Source: a virus. Taken from it: a stretch of DNA of 20,712 bases. Location of the stretch: positions 1-20,712 of the IMG/VR virus record IMGVR_UViG_3300043436_003421; one strand, written 5' to 3'. Position 1 is the stretch's first letter. Each line of letters opens with the position of its first letter. Of the stretch, positions 1 to 5,807 are shown piece by piece. Under the pieces are notes generated by a model. It had not been told where the DNA came from and ran no database searches. It worked only from the letters and a program-made list of their open reading frames with translations. Made by a program: the position numbers and the translations under genes.

Positions 1-1
1 G

Positions 2-181
2 ATAAAGAATGTTTCAGATATAGCAGATAGTGCATATAAAAAAGGATATGAACAAGCATTAAAAGATATTCTTGATAAAATTGAACAATTAGATAAAGAA
101 GAATCTAAAGAAAATCCTCCTTTTGTATCTGATGACTTTCAAATAGGTCCAGATGGTGCATATGAACACAATCAAGATTAA
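2..181 (+). CDS. Hypothetical protein, 3' end only (5' truncated by window)
   Basis: An open frame enters from the left edge (first full codon at base 2) and ends at TAA 179-181, giving the last 59 residues of a protein. The visible part is charged and hydrophilic: a likely amphipathic or coiled-coil helix rich in Lys, Asp and Glu (starting IKNVSDIADSAYKKGYEQAL), then a Pro-containing acidic tail ending in EHNQD. The next gene starts 2 bp after the stop, the same tight packing seen downstream. No family is recognised. Confidence rests on frame openness, composition like its neighbours and the tidy junction; the start cannot be seen. Confidence 0.75.
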   Translation: MKNVSDIADSAYKKGYEQALKDILDKIEQLDKEESKENPPFVSDDFQIGPDGAYEHNQD

Positions 182-183
182 TT

Positions 184-438
184 ATGACATCAATAGAATG
201 GATCATTGAACAAATCAAGTCTACTGAATGGCAAGATAAATTTATTTGGCATAAAGAAGATATATTTGAACAAGCGAAAGAAATGCACAAGCAGGAAACA
301 GAAACTCTATATACAAAAGAAGATGTATTAAAAGCTGGTGAAATAGGAGAAGTAAACCACTTTGATTATAAGCATATAGTTTCTTTATTAGACGAAGCTA
401 AGGCAATAAATAAATCACTTAAACAACCTAAACAATGA
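184..438 (+). CDS. Small hypothetical phage protein (84 aa)
   Basis: The protein is predominantly helical and charged. Its first half (EWIIEQI near residues 5-11, then DIFEQAKEMHKQE near 27-39) resembles short proteins that recur in accessory regions of gut Bacteroidetes phages, although that is recollection and not a search result. It has no catalytic motif, signal peptide or membrane segment. The ATG at 184 lies 2 bp after the previous stop, and the last bases (ATGA at 435-438) overlap the start of the next gene, so translation is probably coupled. The 3' end (from 418) is a degenerate copy of the sequence that is repeated exactly at 633 and 735. Function unknown. Confidence 0.85.
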   Translation: MTSIEWIIEQIKSTEWQDKFIWHKEDIFEQAKEMHKQETETLYTKEDVLKAGEIGEVNHFDYKHIVSLLDEAKAINKSLKQPKQ

Positions 439-656
439 AAAATAAAATACAAAAATGGCTTGATTATTTATGGTTGAATAAATATAGATGGTATAGAGAT
501 TGGAGAGGTGGTATATGGTATTTACACGAATTTACTAAAGATGTTGCAGAACTTACATTTACTGAGGGTAGGAGATGGTGGGCGAGATACCCAAAAATAA
601 ATAGATATTCAAATGTAATATTAATTGAATTACTTAAACAATCTAAAAAAGATTAG
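435..656 (+). CDS. Trp-rich small basic hypothetical protein (73 aa)
   Basis: This short protein is unusually aromatic: Trp and Tyr recur throughout residues 8-52 (KWLDYLWL, RWYRDWRGG, RRWWARYP), and it is strongly basic. Such a composition suggests binding to a membrane surface, nucleic acid or a host protein, but no family is recognised. It starts in an ATGA overlap with the preceding gene. Its last seven codons and stop lie inside the first copy of a 25-bp direct repeat (633-657). A six-A run at 645-650 just before the stop makes low-level slippage imaginable: a -1 shift would join this frame to the membrane micro-ORF at 659, but the heptamer is imperfect. Confident as a gene, not in function. 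Confidence 0.82.
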   Translation: MKNKIQKWLDYLWLNKYRWYRDWRGGIWYLHEFTKDVAELTFTEGRRWWARYPKINRYSNVILIELLKQSKKD

Positions 657-657
657 T
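633..657 (+). repeat. 25-bp direct repeat, copy 1
   Basis: The 25 bases starting CTTAAACAATCTAAAAAAG are identical to 735-759, at a spacing of 102 bp. Each copy contains a small dyad, AATCT-AAAAA-AGATT (640-654 in this copy). This copy encodes the C-terminus LKQSKKD and stop of the 435-656 gene. A degenerate third copy (CTTAAACAACCTAAA) sits at 418 at the end of the gene before. All three lie immediately before the ATG of a small gene. Confidence 0.9.
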
Positions 658-658
658 T

Positions 659-739
659 ATGAATGAATTAATAATTATAGTGGCACTTTTCTTAGGATTT
701 GTATTAGGATGTATAATAGGACATAAATTTAGACCTTAA
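659..739 (+). CDS. 26-aa single-pass membrane micro-protein
   Basis: ATG at 659 opens a 26-codon frame ending at TAA 737-739. The peptide is almost entirely one hydrophobic helix (roughly residues 3-21, from ELIIIVALFLG to GCIIG) followed by a short basic tail HKFRP. That is the pattern of a single-pass membrane peptide with a cytoplasmic positive end. It begins 2 bp after the preceding stop and is bracketed by the two copies of the 25-bp repeat, which suggests duplication or insertion. Small membrane peptides in phages can be holin-like, exclusion or toxin-type factors, but nothing here decides that. A chance ORF is possible; composition, spacing and a good leader argue against it. Confidence 0.6.
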   Translation: MNELIIIVALFLGFVLGCIIGHKFRP

Positions 740-759
740 ACAATCTAAAAAAGATTAGT
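735..759 (+). repeat. 25-bp direct repeat, copy 2
   Basis: This is an exact copy of 633-657. Here it is mostly noncoding: it overlaps the end and stop of the 26-aa micro-ORF and forms the leader of the gene at 761. The dyad AATCT/AGATT spans 742-756 with an AAAAA loop. Confidence 0.9.
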
Positions 760-760
760 A

Positions 761-1396
761 ATGAAAGGAACATTATATAAAACAGAACAAGGATGGATTG
801 TAGAATATGCTAAACATTCAGAACTTCCATTACATCCTGATGATGTAAAACAAATAGAAGAAGATGCTAAAGTGTTTGATAATATCGAAGCAAGAATATC
901 CACATATCCAGAAGTAGATTTTATTCCAATAACTGATGCCAAAATAAACATGGTAACTGTATTTGCTAAATTAGTACCGTTCAAAGAACAACAAAAGCAA
1001 CTCATTACAGAAATAATGGACTTAGATGCTAAAGATGGGTTGTATGATACTGTAAATGACACTGTAAAAAAATTAGCAGAAGAATCTTGGGAAGGTTGTG
1101 ATGGTTGTGATGAGAATGATAAATATTTCTTTATGAAAGGATTTCAAACTGGTTATAATAGAGCAAAGCCAGATGAATTATCACATGAATTAAGATATAA
1201 AGATGGTACACCAATGAGGAAATATAATTCTCCTAAATTACAAGCAATAGAAATGGAAATATCAGATGAAGAAATAGAGAAAGCAGCATTTGACTATGTT
1301 GAAAATTCTGAAGAAGATAAATGGACTGCAACATTAACTTTTATGGCTGGTGCTAAATGGTATAGAGAACAATTAAAAAAAGAGAATGAAGTCTAA
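761..1396 (+). CDS. Hypothetical acidic phage protein (211 aa)
   Basis: No enzymatic motif is recognised. The N-terminus (MKGTLYKTEQGWIVEY) is a short beta-rich segment of a kind I associate with gut Bacteroidetes phage hypotheticals. The middle holds a CDGCDENDKYFFMKGF stretch (near residue 117) whose two cysteines are too few for a zinc site. The C-terminal 50 residues (starting EISDEEIEKAAFDY and ending GAKWYREQLKKENEV) form an acidic to amphipathic helical module. That module resembles the helical element in the 84-aa protein at 184, so the two may share a small domain. The gene overlaps the next start by 11 bp. No signal peptide or membrane segment. Function unknown. Confidence 0.88.
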   Translation: MKGTLYKTEQGWIVEYAKHSELPLHPDDVKQIEEDAKVFDNIEARISTYPEVDFIPITDAKINMVTVFAKLVPFKEQQKQLITEIMDLDAKDGLYDTVNDTVKKLAEESWEGCDGCDENDKYFFMKGFQTGYNRAKPDELSHELRYKDGTPMRKYNSPKLQAIEMEISDEEIEKAAFDYVENSEEDKWTATLTFMAGAKWYREQLKKENEV

Positions 1397-1613
1397 AAGA
1401 TGTTACTACTGTAAGCATAAATATCCTTTATTTATGTTTCAAGAAGCTAAAAGGTTTGTTATTCCTAGTGATCTTGGTAAAATGAGATCATGTAGAATAT
1501 GTGTATTTAAAGCAGCTAAACATCCTGTTGTAAGATGGGATGCTACAACTAAAACCTTTAACATTGTTAAACTAACATTAAAAGAACGTATTAAAGAATT
1601 TTTTAAATTTTAG
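1386..1613 (+). CDS. Small zinc-binding protein, four-cysteine (75 aa)
   Basis: Two CxxC pairs, C6/C9 (RCYYCKHKY) and C36/C39 (SCRICVFKAA), separated by 26 residues make a convincing structural zinc site of zinc-ribbon or treble-clef type. The rest is basic, with a KERIKEFFKF tail. Treble-clef proteins of this size are common in phages as DNA-binding or host-transcription-modulating factors, and HNH endonucleases share the fold. No HNH catalytic histidines are visible, so nuclease activity is not supported. The start overlaps the preceding gene by 11 bp and the next gene begins 2 bp after the TAG stop. The zinc-binding call is a motif inference; the role is unknown. Confidence 0.85.
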   Translation: MKSKRCYYCKHKYPLFMFQEAKRFVIPSDLGKMRSCRICVFKAAKHPVVRWDATTKTFNIVKLTLKERIKEFFKF

Positions 1614-1615
1614 AT

Positions 1616-2068
1616 ATGGATAAAAAAGTTACAATTGAATGTGGGTTTGAAGAAGCATGTCTTATAGAAAGAGCTCTAGATTTATACTCTAGAGTAGGCT
1701 TACTTCAGTTTGAATATCTTACAGGATGCTATAGTCTTCAAAAATTAATATGGAGAGATAGGATAGAAGATTTTAGAGATGCTGCAGATAATATGAAAGC
1801 ATTATTTGGATATGCTCCAAATAGTAATCCTGGAATCTTTAATAAAGAAGATGTAGATGATGATGCAAGAATAGCTGCTCATTTATATCAACAGTTTAGA
1901 CATGAAAGATTTAGAAATAGAGTTAGAACTGGAGAACAAAAAGAAAGTCACTATACACAGGATGAATATCCTGCTGATATATGTCAAATAGCAGGAATGA
2001 AAATTCCTGATTGTAAAATTCAAATTGATAGTTATGAGTCATCTGAAGAAGGAAATTCTAAAAGTTAA
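1616..2068 (+). CDS. Hypothetical phage protein (150 aa)
   Basis: The N-terminal third is helical (FEEACLIERALDLYSRVGLL near residues 11-30). The middle carries a distinctive segment around residues 63-75 (LFGYAPNSNPGIF) and then an acidic-to-basic helix (DDDARIAAHLYQQFRHERF near 82-100), the sort of conserved core a family would have. The C-terminus is acidic and Ser-rich. There is no membrane segment or catalytic motif I can name. The gene is packed 2 bp after its upstream neighbour and overlaps the next by 35 bp. I believe the core recurs among gut phage hypotheticals, but this is recollection only. Confidence 0.88.
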   Translation: MDKKVTIECGFEEACLIERALDLYSRVGLLQFEYLTGCYSLQKLIWRDRIEDFRDAADNMKALFGYAPNSNPGIFNKEDVDDDARIAAHLYQQFRHERFRNRVRTGEQKESHYTQDEYPADICQIAGMKIPDCKIQIDSYESSEEGNSKS

Positions 2069-2279
2069 GGAATATATTAATGATTTAGAAGAAGACTACT
2101 ACAAAGGCCAGAAGGTTGCATATGAAGTTGTTTTAGACATTATAGATGACTCTGAAATTATTATAAAAAGAGACATATATAAGTGGCTAAAATCTAGATT
2201 TACCAAAGATGCACCTATTGAATATATAATAAATGAATATAAAAAAGAGTTTTTATATGGAAAAAGGAATTCTGATTAG
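2034..2279 (+). CDS. Small hypothetical protein (81 aa)
   Basis: I chose the ATG at 2034 (MSHLKKEILKVKEYIN) over an in-frame TTG nine bases upstream because nearly every gene here uses ATG. The product is helical and highly charged with no cysteines, membrane segment or known motif; the segment YKGQKVAYEVVLDIIDDSE (near residues 23-41) gives it an amphipathic helix. It overlaps its upstream neighbour by 35 bp and its downstream neighbour by 23 bp, so it belongs to the same transcript. Function unknown. Confidence 0.78.
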   Translation: MSHLKKEILKVKEYINDLEEDYYKGQKVAYEVVLDIIDDSEIIIKRDIYKWLKSRFTKDAPIEYIINEYKKEFLYGKRNSD

Positions 2280-2493
2280 AGAAGGTTGGTGGAAAGTAAA
2301 GTATCAAACAGATGGAATAGAAGAAATACTAAAAATATTTCCAGATAGTTATCTTCTCTTTTTAGATCAAGATGAGAATAAAGAAGTAGAATTTCAAGTA
2401 GTAGATGAATTCACACATCCTGAACTATATAAGGATATAGGATGGGGAGATGGAGAAAAGTTTGCAAAACTCTCAGGTTATCCTAAATTATAA
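2257..2493 (+). CDS. Small hypothetical protein (78 aa)
   Basis: Two ATGs are possible, 2233 and 2257. I prefer 2257 (MEKGILIREGWWKVKYQT) because it shortens the overlap with the previous gene to 23 bp and starts the protein on its first clear beta strand. The sequence alternates hydrophobic and charged residues (WWKVKYQTDG, SYLLFLDQDENKEVEFQVV), as in a small all-beta fold. The C-terminus contains DIGWGDGEKFAKLSGYP. No family recognised and no catalytic residues evident. An 18-bp A/T-rich gap separates it from the next gene. Confidence 0.78.
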   Translation: MEKGILIREGWWKVKYQTDGIEEILKIFPDSYLLFLDQDENKEVEFQVVDEFTHPELYKDIGWGDGEKFAKLSGYPKL

Positions 2494-2511
2494 ATCTTTA
2501 AAACAAAATTT

Positions 2512-3063
2512 ATGGGAGCAACAATGTTTCAAGTATCAATACATGGAGAAAGTGCTGAACATGCATATCAAAAAGCTATTGATGAAGCAACTTATGAAAA
2601 TGGAAATGATACATACAATGGTACAATTAGTACTACACTAGGTTTTAGTGATGTTACAAAAACTTTTAAGGCTAGTGGAAAATCTTTAGGTAATTTTATA
2701 CAAGAACAGTATAAAAACTTAGGAAAAAGAGACTGTCTTTGTGTTTGTATGAAAGAACCAAAAGAAAGTAAAAATAAGATAAAAACTCAAGTAAAACATA
2801 ATATTGAAAAAGGTACAAAGAAATGGTTACTAAAATATATTGTAACAGATGATTGGACCTCTAAAGTAATAGGTTCTTTTAATAGTAAAGGTGATGCTGT
2901 TAAAGCTGCTCGTAAATACACAGAAAAAACCAAAATAACTACCCTTATAGAAATGCAAAAAGTATTAGAAAGTGGAAGTCCAAAAGTAGCTGAGGTAACT
3001 TATAAGTTATCAAAATCTGAAAGAGAAGGTAAATGGGTATTCTTTGGTTGGGGTGCAGATTAA
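2512..3063 (+). CDS. Hypothetical phage protein (183 aa), two-part architecture
   Basis: Residues 1-90 begin MGATMFQVSIHG and include HAYQKAIDEATYENGN and YNGTISTTLGFSD, a repeating alpha/beta pattern that looks like a small conserved domain. Residues 95-183 are Lys-rich, with WLLKYIVTDDW and a helix DAVKAARKYTEK that resemble a compact dsRBD-sized or ferredoxin-like unit. No catalytic motif is visible. The ATG at 2512 is preferred; a second ATG at 2524 (MFQVSIHG) is a plausible alternative start. This gene ends the first tightly packed cluster, because the next gene starts only after an 89-bp gap. I recall the N-terminal domain as recurring in crAss-like and other gut phages, without any function. 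Confidence 0.88.
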   Translation: MGATMFQVSIHGESAEHAYQKAIDEATYENGNDTYNGTISTTLGFSDVTKTFKASGKSLGNFIQEQYKNLGKRDCLCVCMKEPKESKNKIKTQVKHNIEKGTKKWLLKYIVTDDWTSKVIGSFNSKGDAVKAARKYTEKTKITTLIEMQKVLESGSPKVAEVTYKLSKSEREGKWVFFGWGAD

Positions 3064-3152
3064 TGTGTCATAAAAAGTACAAAAATGTATAAAAATGTGG
3101 ATTATATAACACATTATGGCACTTTTTGTTGAAAATAAACAACATTATAAAA
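3064..3152 (+). promoter_or_regulatory. Intergenic regulatory region with imperfect palindrome
   Basis: This is the longest gene-free stretch in the window (89 bp, A/T-rich). Bases 3095-3114 form a 20-bp imperfect palindrome with 7 of 10 matching half-site positions, the outer arms being ATGTG and CACAT. AAAAAGT (3072-3078) and ACTTTTT (3121-3127) form an outer complementary pair. AAAAATGT is directly repeated at 3081 and 3091, one helical turn apart. These features fit an operator or a weak stem-loop between two transcripts. No clean TAnnTTTG Bacteroidetes -7 element was found. Regulatory function is inference. Confidence 0.4.
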
Positions 3153-3833
3153 ATGAATAAAAAAAGTAAGTTTTACAAATCAACTCCTCCTAAAGAGCAA
3201 GTTGTAAATTTCTTTAAGAGTCTACCATTTTGGAAGGGTAGAAAAAAAGGTATGATATATACCAGAGATATAGAATGGAATGATATTCGTTCTGTATTCT
3301 TTCCTAGAACATTTCAAGAAAAGTATGAGTATCTTGGATGTGTTCCCTGGAAGAGTGAGAGTGATATATTTGAAGCAATAGAACCTTTAGTTATCTTTAT
3401 GGACTATAAAGCAAGACCATGGTGGTGCCCAAGATGGGTACTTAGGTTCTTACATTTATTTGGATCTGATAATTCTATAGTAAGAGTAAGAAATAGAACA
3501 TTACATGATCTTGAGCAAAAGTTAACTAAAGGAATATTAATGACTGATTATAAAACTAAGTGGGCAGACTATGATCTTAGACTTCATATTTATGGAACAA
3601 AACAAATGAATTGGTTAGCTGATGCTATTGAAGAAAAGTATTATAGAGATGGAAGAAAAGAATATTTAAAAGAGAGACTTAGTGAACTTACAGGTAAATC
3701 AAAGGAAAGCTATGATTTTAAAATGTTACGTGAATTAGAAGATGAATATATTGAAGTTATTGAAGCTATAGAAAATAAAGTAATAGAAGATATTGAAAAC
3801 AAGAAAAACTTAAAAAATGAAAGCAACTTATAA
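3153..3833 (+). CDS. Hypothetical phage protein (226 aa)
   Basis: I chose ATG 3153 (MNKKSKFYKSTPPK) over an in-frame TTG at 3126, which would place the start in the intergenic dyad. Residues 1-80 are basic then beta-rich. Near 90-110 there is a Trp-rich segment (ARPWWCPRWVLRFLHLFG) that may be membrane-peripheral. The last 80 residues are a strongly charged helix (YYRDGRKEYLKERLSEL, then Glu/Ile/Asn-rich heptads) likely to form a coiled coil. This suggests a structural or scaffolding interaction and not an enzyme. The 3' end overlaps the next gene by 17 bp. No family name can be given. Confidence 0.86.
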   Translation: MNKKSKFYKSTPPKEQVVNFFKSLPFWKGRKKGMIYTRDIEWNDIRSVFFPRTFQEKYEYLGCVPWKSESDIFEAIEPLVIFMDYKARPWWCPRWVLRFLHLFGSDNSIVRVRNRTLHDLEQKLTKGILMTDYKTKWADYDLRLHIYGTKQMNWLADAIEEKYYRDGRKEYLKERLSELTGKSKESYDFKMLRELEDEYIEVIEAIENKVIEDIENKKNLKNESNL

Positions 3834-4116
3834 TCTAGGTGTAGATAATGTACTTGTAAAGTCAACAACAAGTGTAAGATTTCATGAGTATTTTACACTT
3901 ACTACACAAGATGATGGAGCTATTGATTTAATGGTTGAAATTACAGCAGACTTAGTTGATATTCCAGAAAAATATCATGAAGTAATGCTGAATATGCTAA
4001 GTTCAAAATACATAAATAAAGTGAGTTTTGGTCATAATCCATTCTCAAAATGTAACCCTCCAAATCATAAAGCTAAATGGTGGCAAATTTGGAGAATAAA
4101 AAGTATATTTATATGA
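3817..4116 (+). CDS. Small hypothetical protein (99 aa)
   Basis: This starts inside the end of the preceding gene (17-bp overlap) and ends in an ATGA overlap with the phosphoesterase, so it is coupled on both sides. The first half is beta-rich (ATYNLGVDNVLVK, TTSVRFHEYFTLTTQDDG, DLMVEITADLVD). The second half (from about residue 50) has a helix, YHEVMLNMLSSKY, and a basic aromatic tail containing KAKWWQIWRIK. No catalytic motif; function unknown. Coupling to the metallophosphoesterase raises the possibility of a shared role, but this is only positional. Confidence 0.8.
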   Translation: MKATYNLGVDNVLVKSTTSVRFHEYFTLTTQDDGAIDLMVEITADLVDIPEKYHEVMLNMLSSKYINKVSFGHNPFSKCNPPNHKAKWWQIWRIKSIFI

Positions 4117-4850
4117 GAACTCTTGTAATTCCAGATTTACATGGTAAAAGTATTTGGAAACTAATAACTCACCTAGAGAAACCTAATAGAGTGGTTTTTC
4201 TGGGTGATTATTTTGATTGCTATAATACATTTTCCACAGCAGAGCAGATTTATAATTTTAAAGAAATTTTAGATTATAAAAAATCTGGCGGAGCTGAAGT
4301 AATAATGCTTATAGGTAATCACGATCATCATTACTTTCCTGAAATAGGAAATACTGGTACATCTGGATATCAACATATAGGTAAGTATGAAATAGAGTAT
4401 GTTATTAATGAAAATAGAGAACACTTACAAATGGCATATCAAATGGATAAGTATTTATTCACACATGCTGGAGTAAGTGAAATCTTTATGAATAATATAT
4501 TCGGAAAACAAGGATGGAATATAGAAAATATAGCTGAAGAACTAAATGAACTTTTTAACCATAAACCTCATGCATTTACTTTTAGTGGCATAGATGGTTA
4601 CGGATATGATGTAGAGCAAACTCCTATATGGATAAGACCTTCATCATTAATGAAAGCTAACAAGACTTCAGATATAAAGAAGAAATATATTCAAATAGTA
4701 GGCCATACTGGTGTACTTAAAATAGATAAGAAAGGAAATTCTACAGGAAAGAGATACTATTTTGTAGACACATTTGAAACTTCAATGGAGTATCTAGTAA
4801 TTGAAGACAATAAACTAACATTCAAATCTTTAAACAATGCAAAAGACTAA
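4113..4850 (+). CDS. Calcineurin-like metallophosphoesterase (PPP-type phosphatase), 245 aa
   Basis: The full set of PPP/calcineurin-like motifs is present: D8-x-H10 (IPDLHG), G31-D32-xx-D35 (FLGDYFD), G68-N69-H70-D71 (LIGNHDHH), H118 (FTHAGVS) and G197-H198-T199 (IVGHTGV). These residues form the dimetal site of phosphoprotein phosphatases and symmetrical Ap4A hydrolases, the family that includes phage lambda phosphatase. The length (245 aa) is typical. The ATG at 4113, in ATGA overlap with the upstream gene, is preferred over an upstream ATG at 4077 because the conserved beta strand RTLVIPDLHG begins right after it. The substrate is unknown: host phosphoproteins, dinucleotides or RNA ends are all possible. 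The cytoplasmic enzyme should be active because no metal ligand is missing. Confidence 0.93.
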   Translation: MRTLVIPDLHGKSIWKLITHLEKPNRVVFLGDYFDCYNTFSTAEQIYNFKEILDYKKSGGAEVIMLIGNHDHHYFPEIGNTGTSGYQHIGKYEIEYVINENREHLQMAYQMDKYLFTHAGVSEIFMNNIFGKQGWNIENIAEELNELFNHKPHAFTFSGIDGYGYDVEQTPIWIRPSSLMKANKTSDIKKKYIQIVGHTGVLKIDKKGNSTGKRYYFVDTFETSMEYLVIEDNKLTFKSLNNAKD

Positions 4851-4938
4851 CGACAGAAAACTAGTAATTCAAACAATCTTTTTTACAATTTTATGGATAG
4901 TAGTAGCTGCTGCTTTATGTTACTTAGTTAAACTATAG
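4837..4938 (+). CDS. 33-aa single-pass membrane micro-protein
   Basis: ATG at 4837, 14 bp inside the end of the phosphoesterase gene, opens a 33-codon frame ending at TAG 4936-4938. The peptide has a short polar basic head (MQKTNDRKLV) and one strong hydrophobic segment (roughly residues 10-31, IQTIFFTILWIVVAAAL onward) ending in KL. This is a clear single-pass transmembrane profile. The next gene, also a membrane protein, starts 3 bp later, so the two may act together at the inner membrane. No function can be assigned. Support comes from composition and precise gene packing. Confidence 0.65.
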   Translation: MQKTNDRKLVIQTIFFTILWIVVAAALCYLVKL

Positions 4939-4941
4939 TAT

Positions 4942-5199
4942 ATGGAATATATTTTATCATTTATAGGAGTGCTTATTGCAGTTGCTATTGCAGATGTATG
5001 CTGGACATTTTACTTTATTAAGATTGAAGAGAGAAAATCATTAGCTGCTGGCTTATGGGGTGCTGGAGTATATCTATGTGGAGCACTTGCGGTAGTTTCT
5101 TATACAACTGATAAAAGTTTAATAATAGCTGCTGTTATTGGAGCAGTTATTGGTACATGGGCAACAGTAGAATATAAAAAGAAAAAAGAAAACAAATGA
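4942..5199 (+). CDS. Small three-helix integral membrane protein (85 aa)
   Basis: Three hydrophobic helices are visible: about residues 3-28 (YILSFIGVLIAVAIADVCW...), 34-54 (LAAGLWGAGVYLCGALAVV...) and 60-77 (LIIAAVIGAVIGTWATV). A lysine-rich cytoplasmic tail (KKKKENK) follows. The polar-in-membrane motif AIADVCWTFYFIKIEER and the Gly motif GAVIGTW look like conserved family features that I associate with a small phage membrane protein family. No holin assignment can be made from sequence alone. The gene is sandwiched between two other membrane micro-proteins (33 and 59 aa), with an ATGA overlap to the latter, making a three-gene membrane cassette. Confidence 0.87.
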   Translation: MEYILSFIGVLIAVAIADVCWTFYFIKIEERKSLAAGLWGAGVYLCGALAVVSYTTDKSLIIAAVIGAVIGTWATVEYKKKKENK

Positions 5200-5375
5200 A
5201 AAAGAGACTTTCTACATTTATTGCATGGATCTTATATTGTATAGGAGATTTAATATCAATTCCAATGGAGAGTCTTAAAATGTCTTTTCTTTGGAAACCT
5301 TATACTTATATAATGAGAGCATCATATAAAATTCAAATTTGGGGTGGTGCAGAAGAACCCTGGGAAAAACTTTAA
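5196..5375 (+). CDS. Small membrane-associated protein (59 aa)
   Basis: The ATG overlaps the previous stop (ATGA at 5196-5199), and the frame runs to TAA 5373-5375. The N-terminal half is hydrophobic (FIAWILYCIGDLISIPM near residues 8-24), followed by an aromatic interfacial region (FLWKPYTYIMRASYKIQIWG) and a short C-terminal PWEKL. The pattern GDxxSxPM, then W-x2-Y-x2-YxxM, then ending GxxEPW, matches a small protein type I recall in many Bacteroidetes phages, although its role is unknown. The next gene starts 1 bp after the stop. The tight junctions on both sides make it a real gene despite its size. Confidence 0.75.
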   Translation: MKKRLSTFIAWILYCIGDLISIPMESLKMSFLWKPYTYIMRASYKIQIWGGAEEPWEKL

Positions 5376-5376
5376 T

Positions 5377-5595
5377 ATGAAAGTAAAAGAACTAATCCAA
5401 AAATTATCCGAACTAGATCCAGAACTATATGTTTTTACTCAAGGATATGAAGGAGGGTTTAAAGATGCAGATCCAAGTCTTCCTCAAAAAGATATATATC
5501 TAAATGTACATGAAGAATGGTGGTATGGACCACATGACAGTCATCCAACACCATCTAAAAAAGATCAATTACCAGTAAAAGGAATAATAATATGA
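5377..5595 (+). CDS. Small hypothetical protein (72 aa)
   Basis: I placed the start at ATG 5377 (MKVKELIQKLSELDPELYVF), 1 bp after the previous stop, and not at the upstream 5344 ATG, which would overlap the 59-aa gene by 32 bp and lacks family-like sequence. The N-terminus is a helix-turn-strand ending in DPELYVFTQGYEGGF, followed by acidic, aromatic sequence (EEWWYGPHDSHPTP). I associate the MKVKELI...DPEL...GYEGG signature with a widespread short phage protein of unknown function. It overlaps the next gene by ATGA. Confidence 0.83.
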   Translation: MKVKELIQKLSELDPELYVFTQGYEGGFKDADPSLPQKDIYLNVHEEWWYGPHDSHPTPSKKDQLPVKGIII

Positions 5596-5807
5596 CAGAT
5601 AAAGAAATACTACTATGGTACTTCTATGGATTTAATGATGAACTTAAAGGTTCTTCAAATAGGAAATCAGATATTGAAATAAATAACACTGCATATAAAA
5701 TTGGCAGTATGCATGCAAGATTAGGAGATGATATGCCAAGAATTGATTACATGACAGATGACGAAACCTTAAAAATTATTAAAAATGAGCACGGAAAAAA
5801 CAATTGA
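5592..5807 (+). CDS. Small acidic hypothetical protein (71 aa)
   Basis: It begins in an ATGA overlap at 5592 and overlaps the next gene by 23 bp. The protein opens with an aromatic helix (KEILLWYFYGFNDEL) and has a conserved-looking core AYKIGSMHARLGDDMPRID (near residues 33-51) with a TDDETLKII tail. A Y-x-x-G-x-x-x-A-x-x-GDD-x3-D pattern of this sort recurs in short gut phage proteins as I remember them, but no function is known. No membrane segment, cysteine cluster or catalytic motif. Confidence 0.83.
   Translation: MTDKEILLWYFYGFNDELKGSSNRKSDIEINNTAYKIGSMHARLGDDMPRIDYMTDDETLKIIKNEHGKNN

Noticed and set aside
745-1062. 105-aa open frame on the - strand
   Set aside because: It lies entirely inside the 211-aa + strand gene, has a Ser/Leu/Ile-rich composition typical of a reverse shadow in AT-rich coding DNA, and no neighbouring - strand gene supports it.
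2450-2641. 63-aa + strand frame spanning two gene ends
   Set aside because: It overlaps the 2257 and 2512 genes in another frame, is Met/Gln/Leu-rich and low in complexity, and would break the otherwise consistent junctions.
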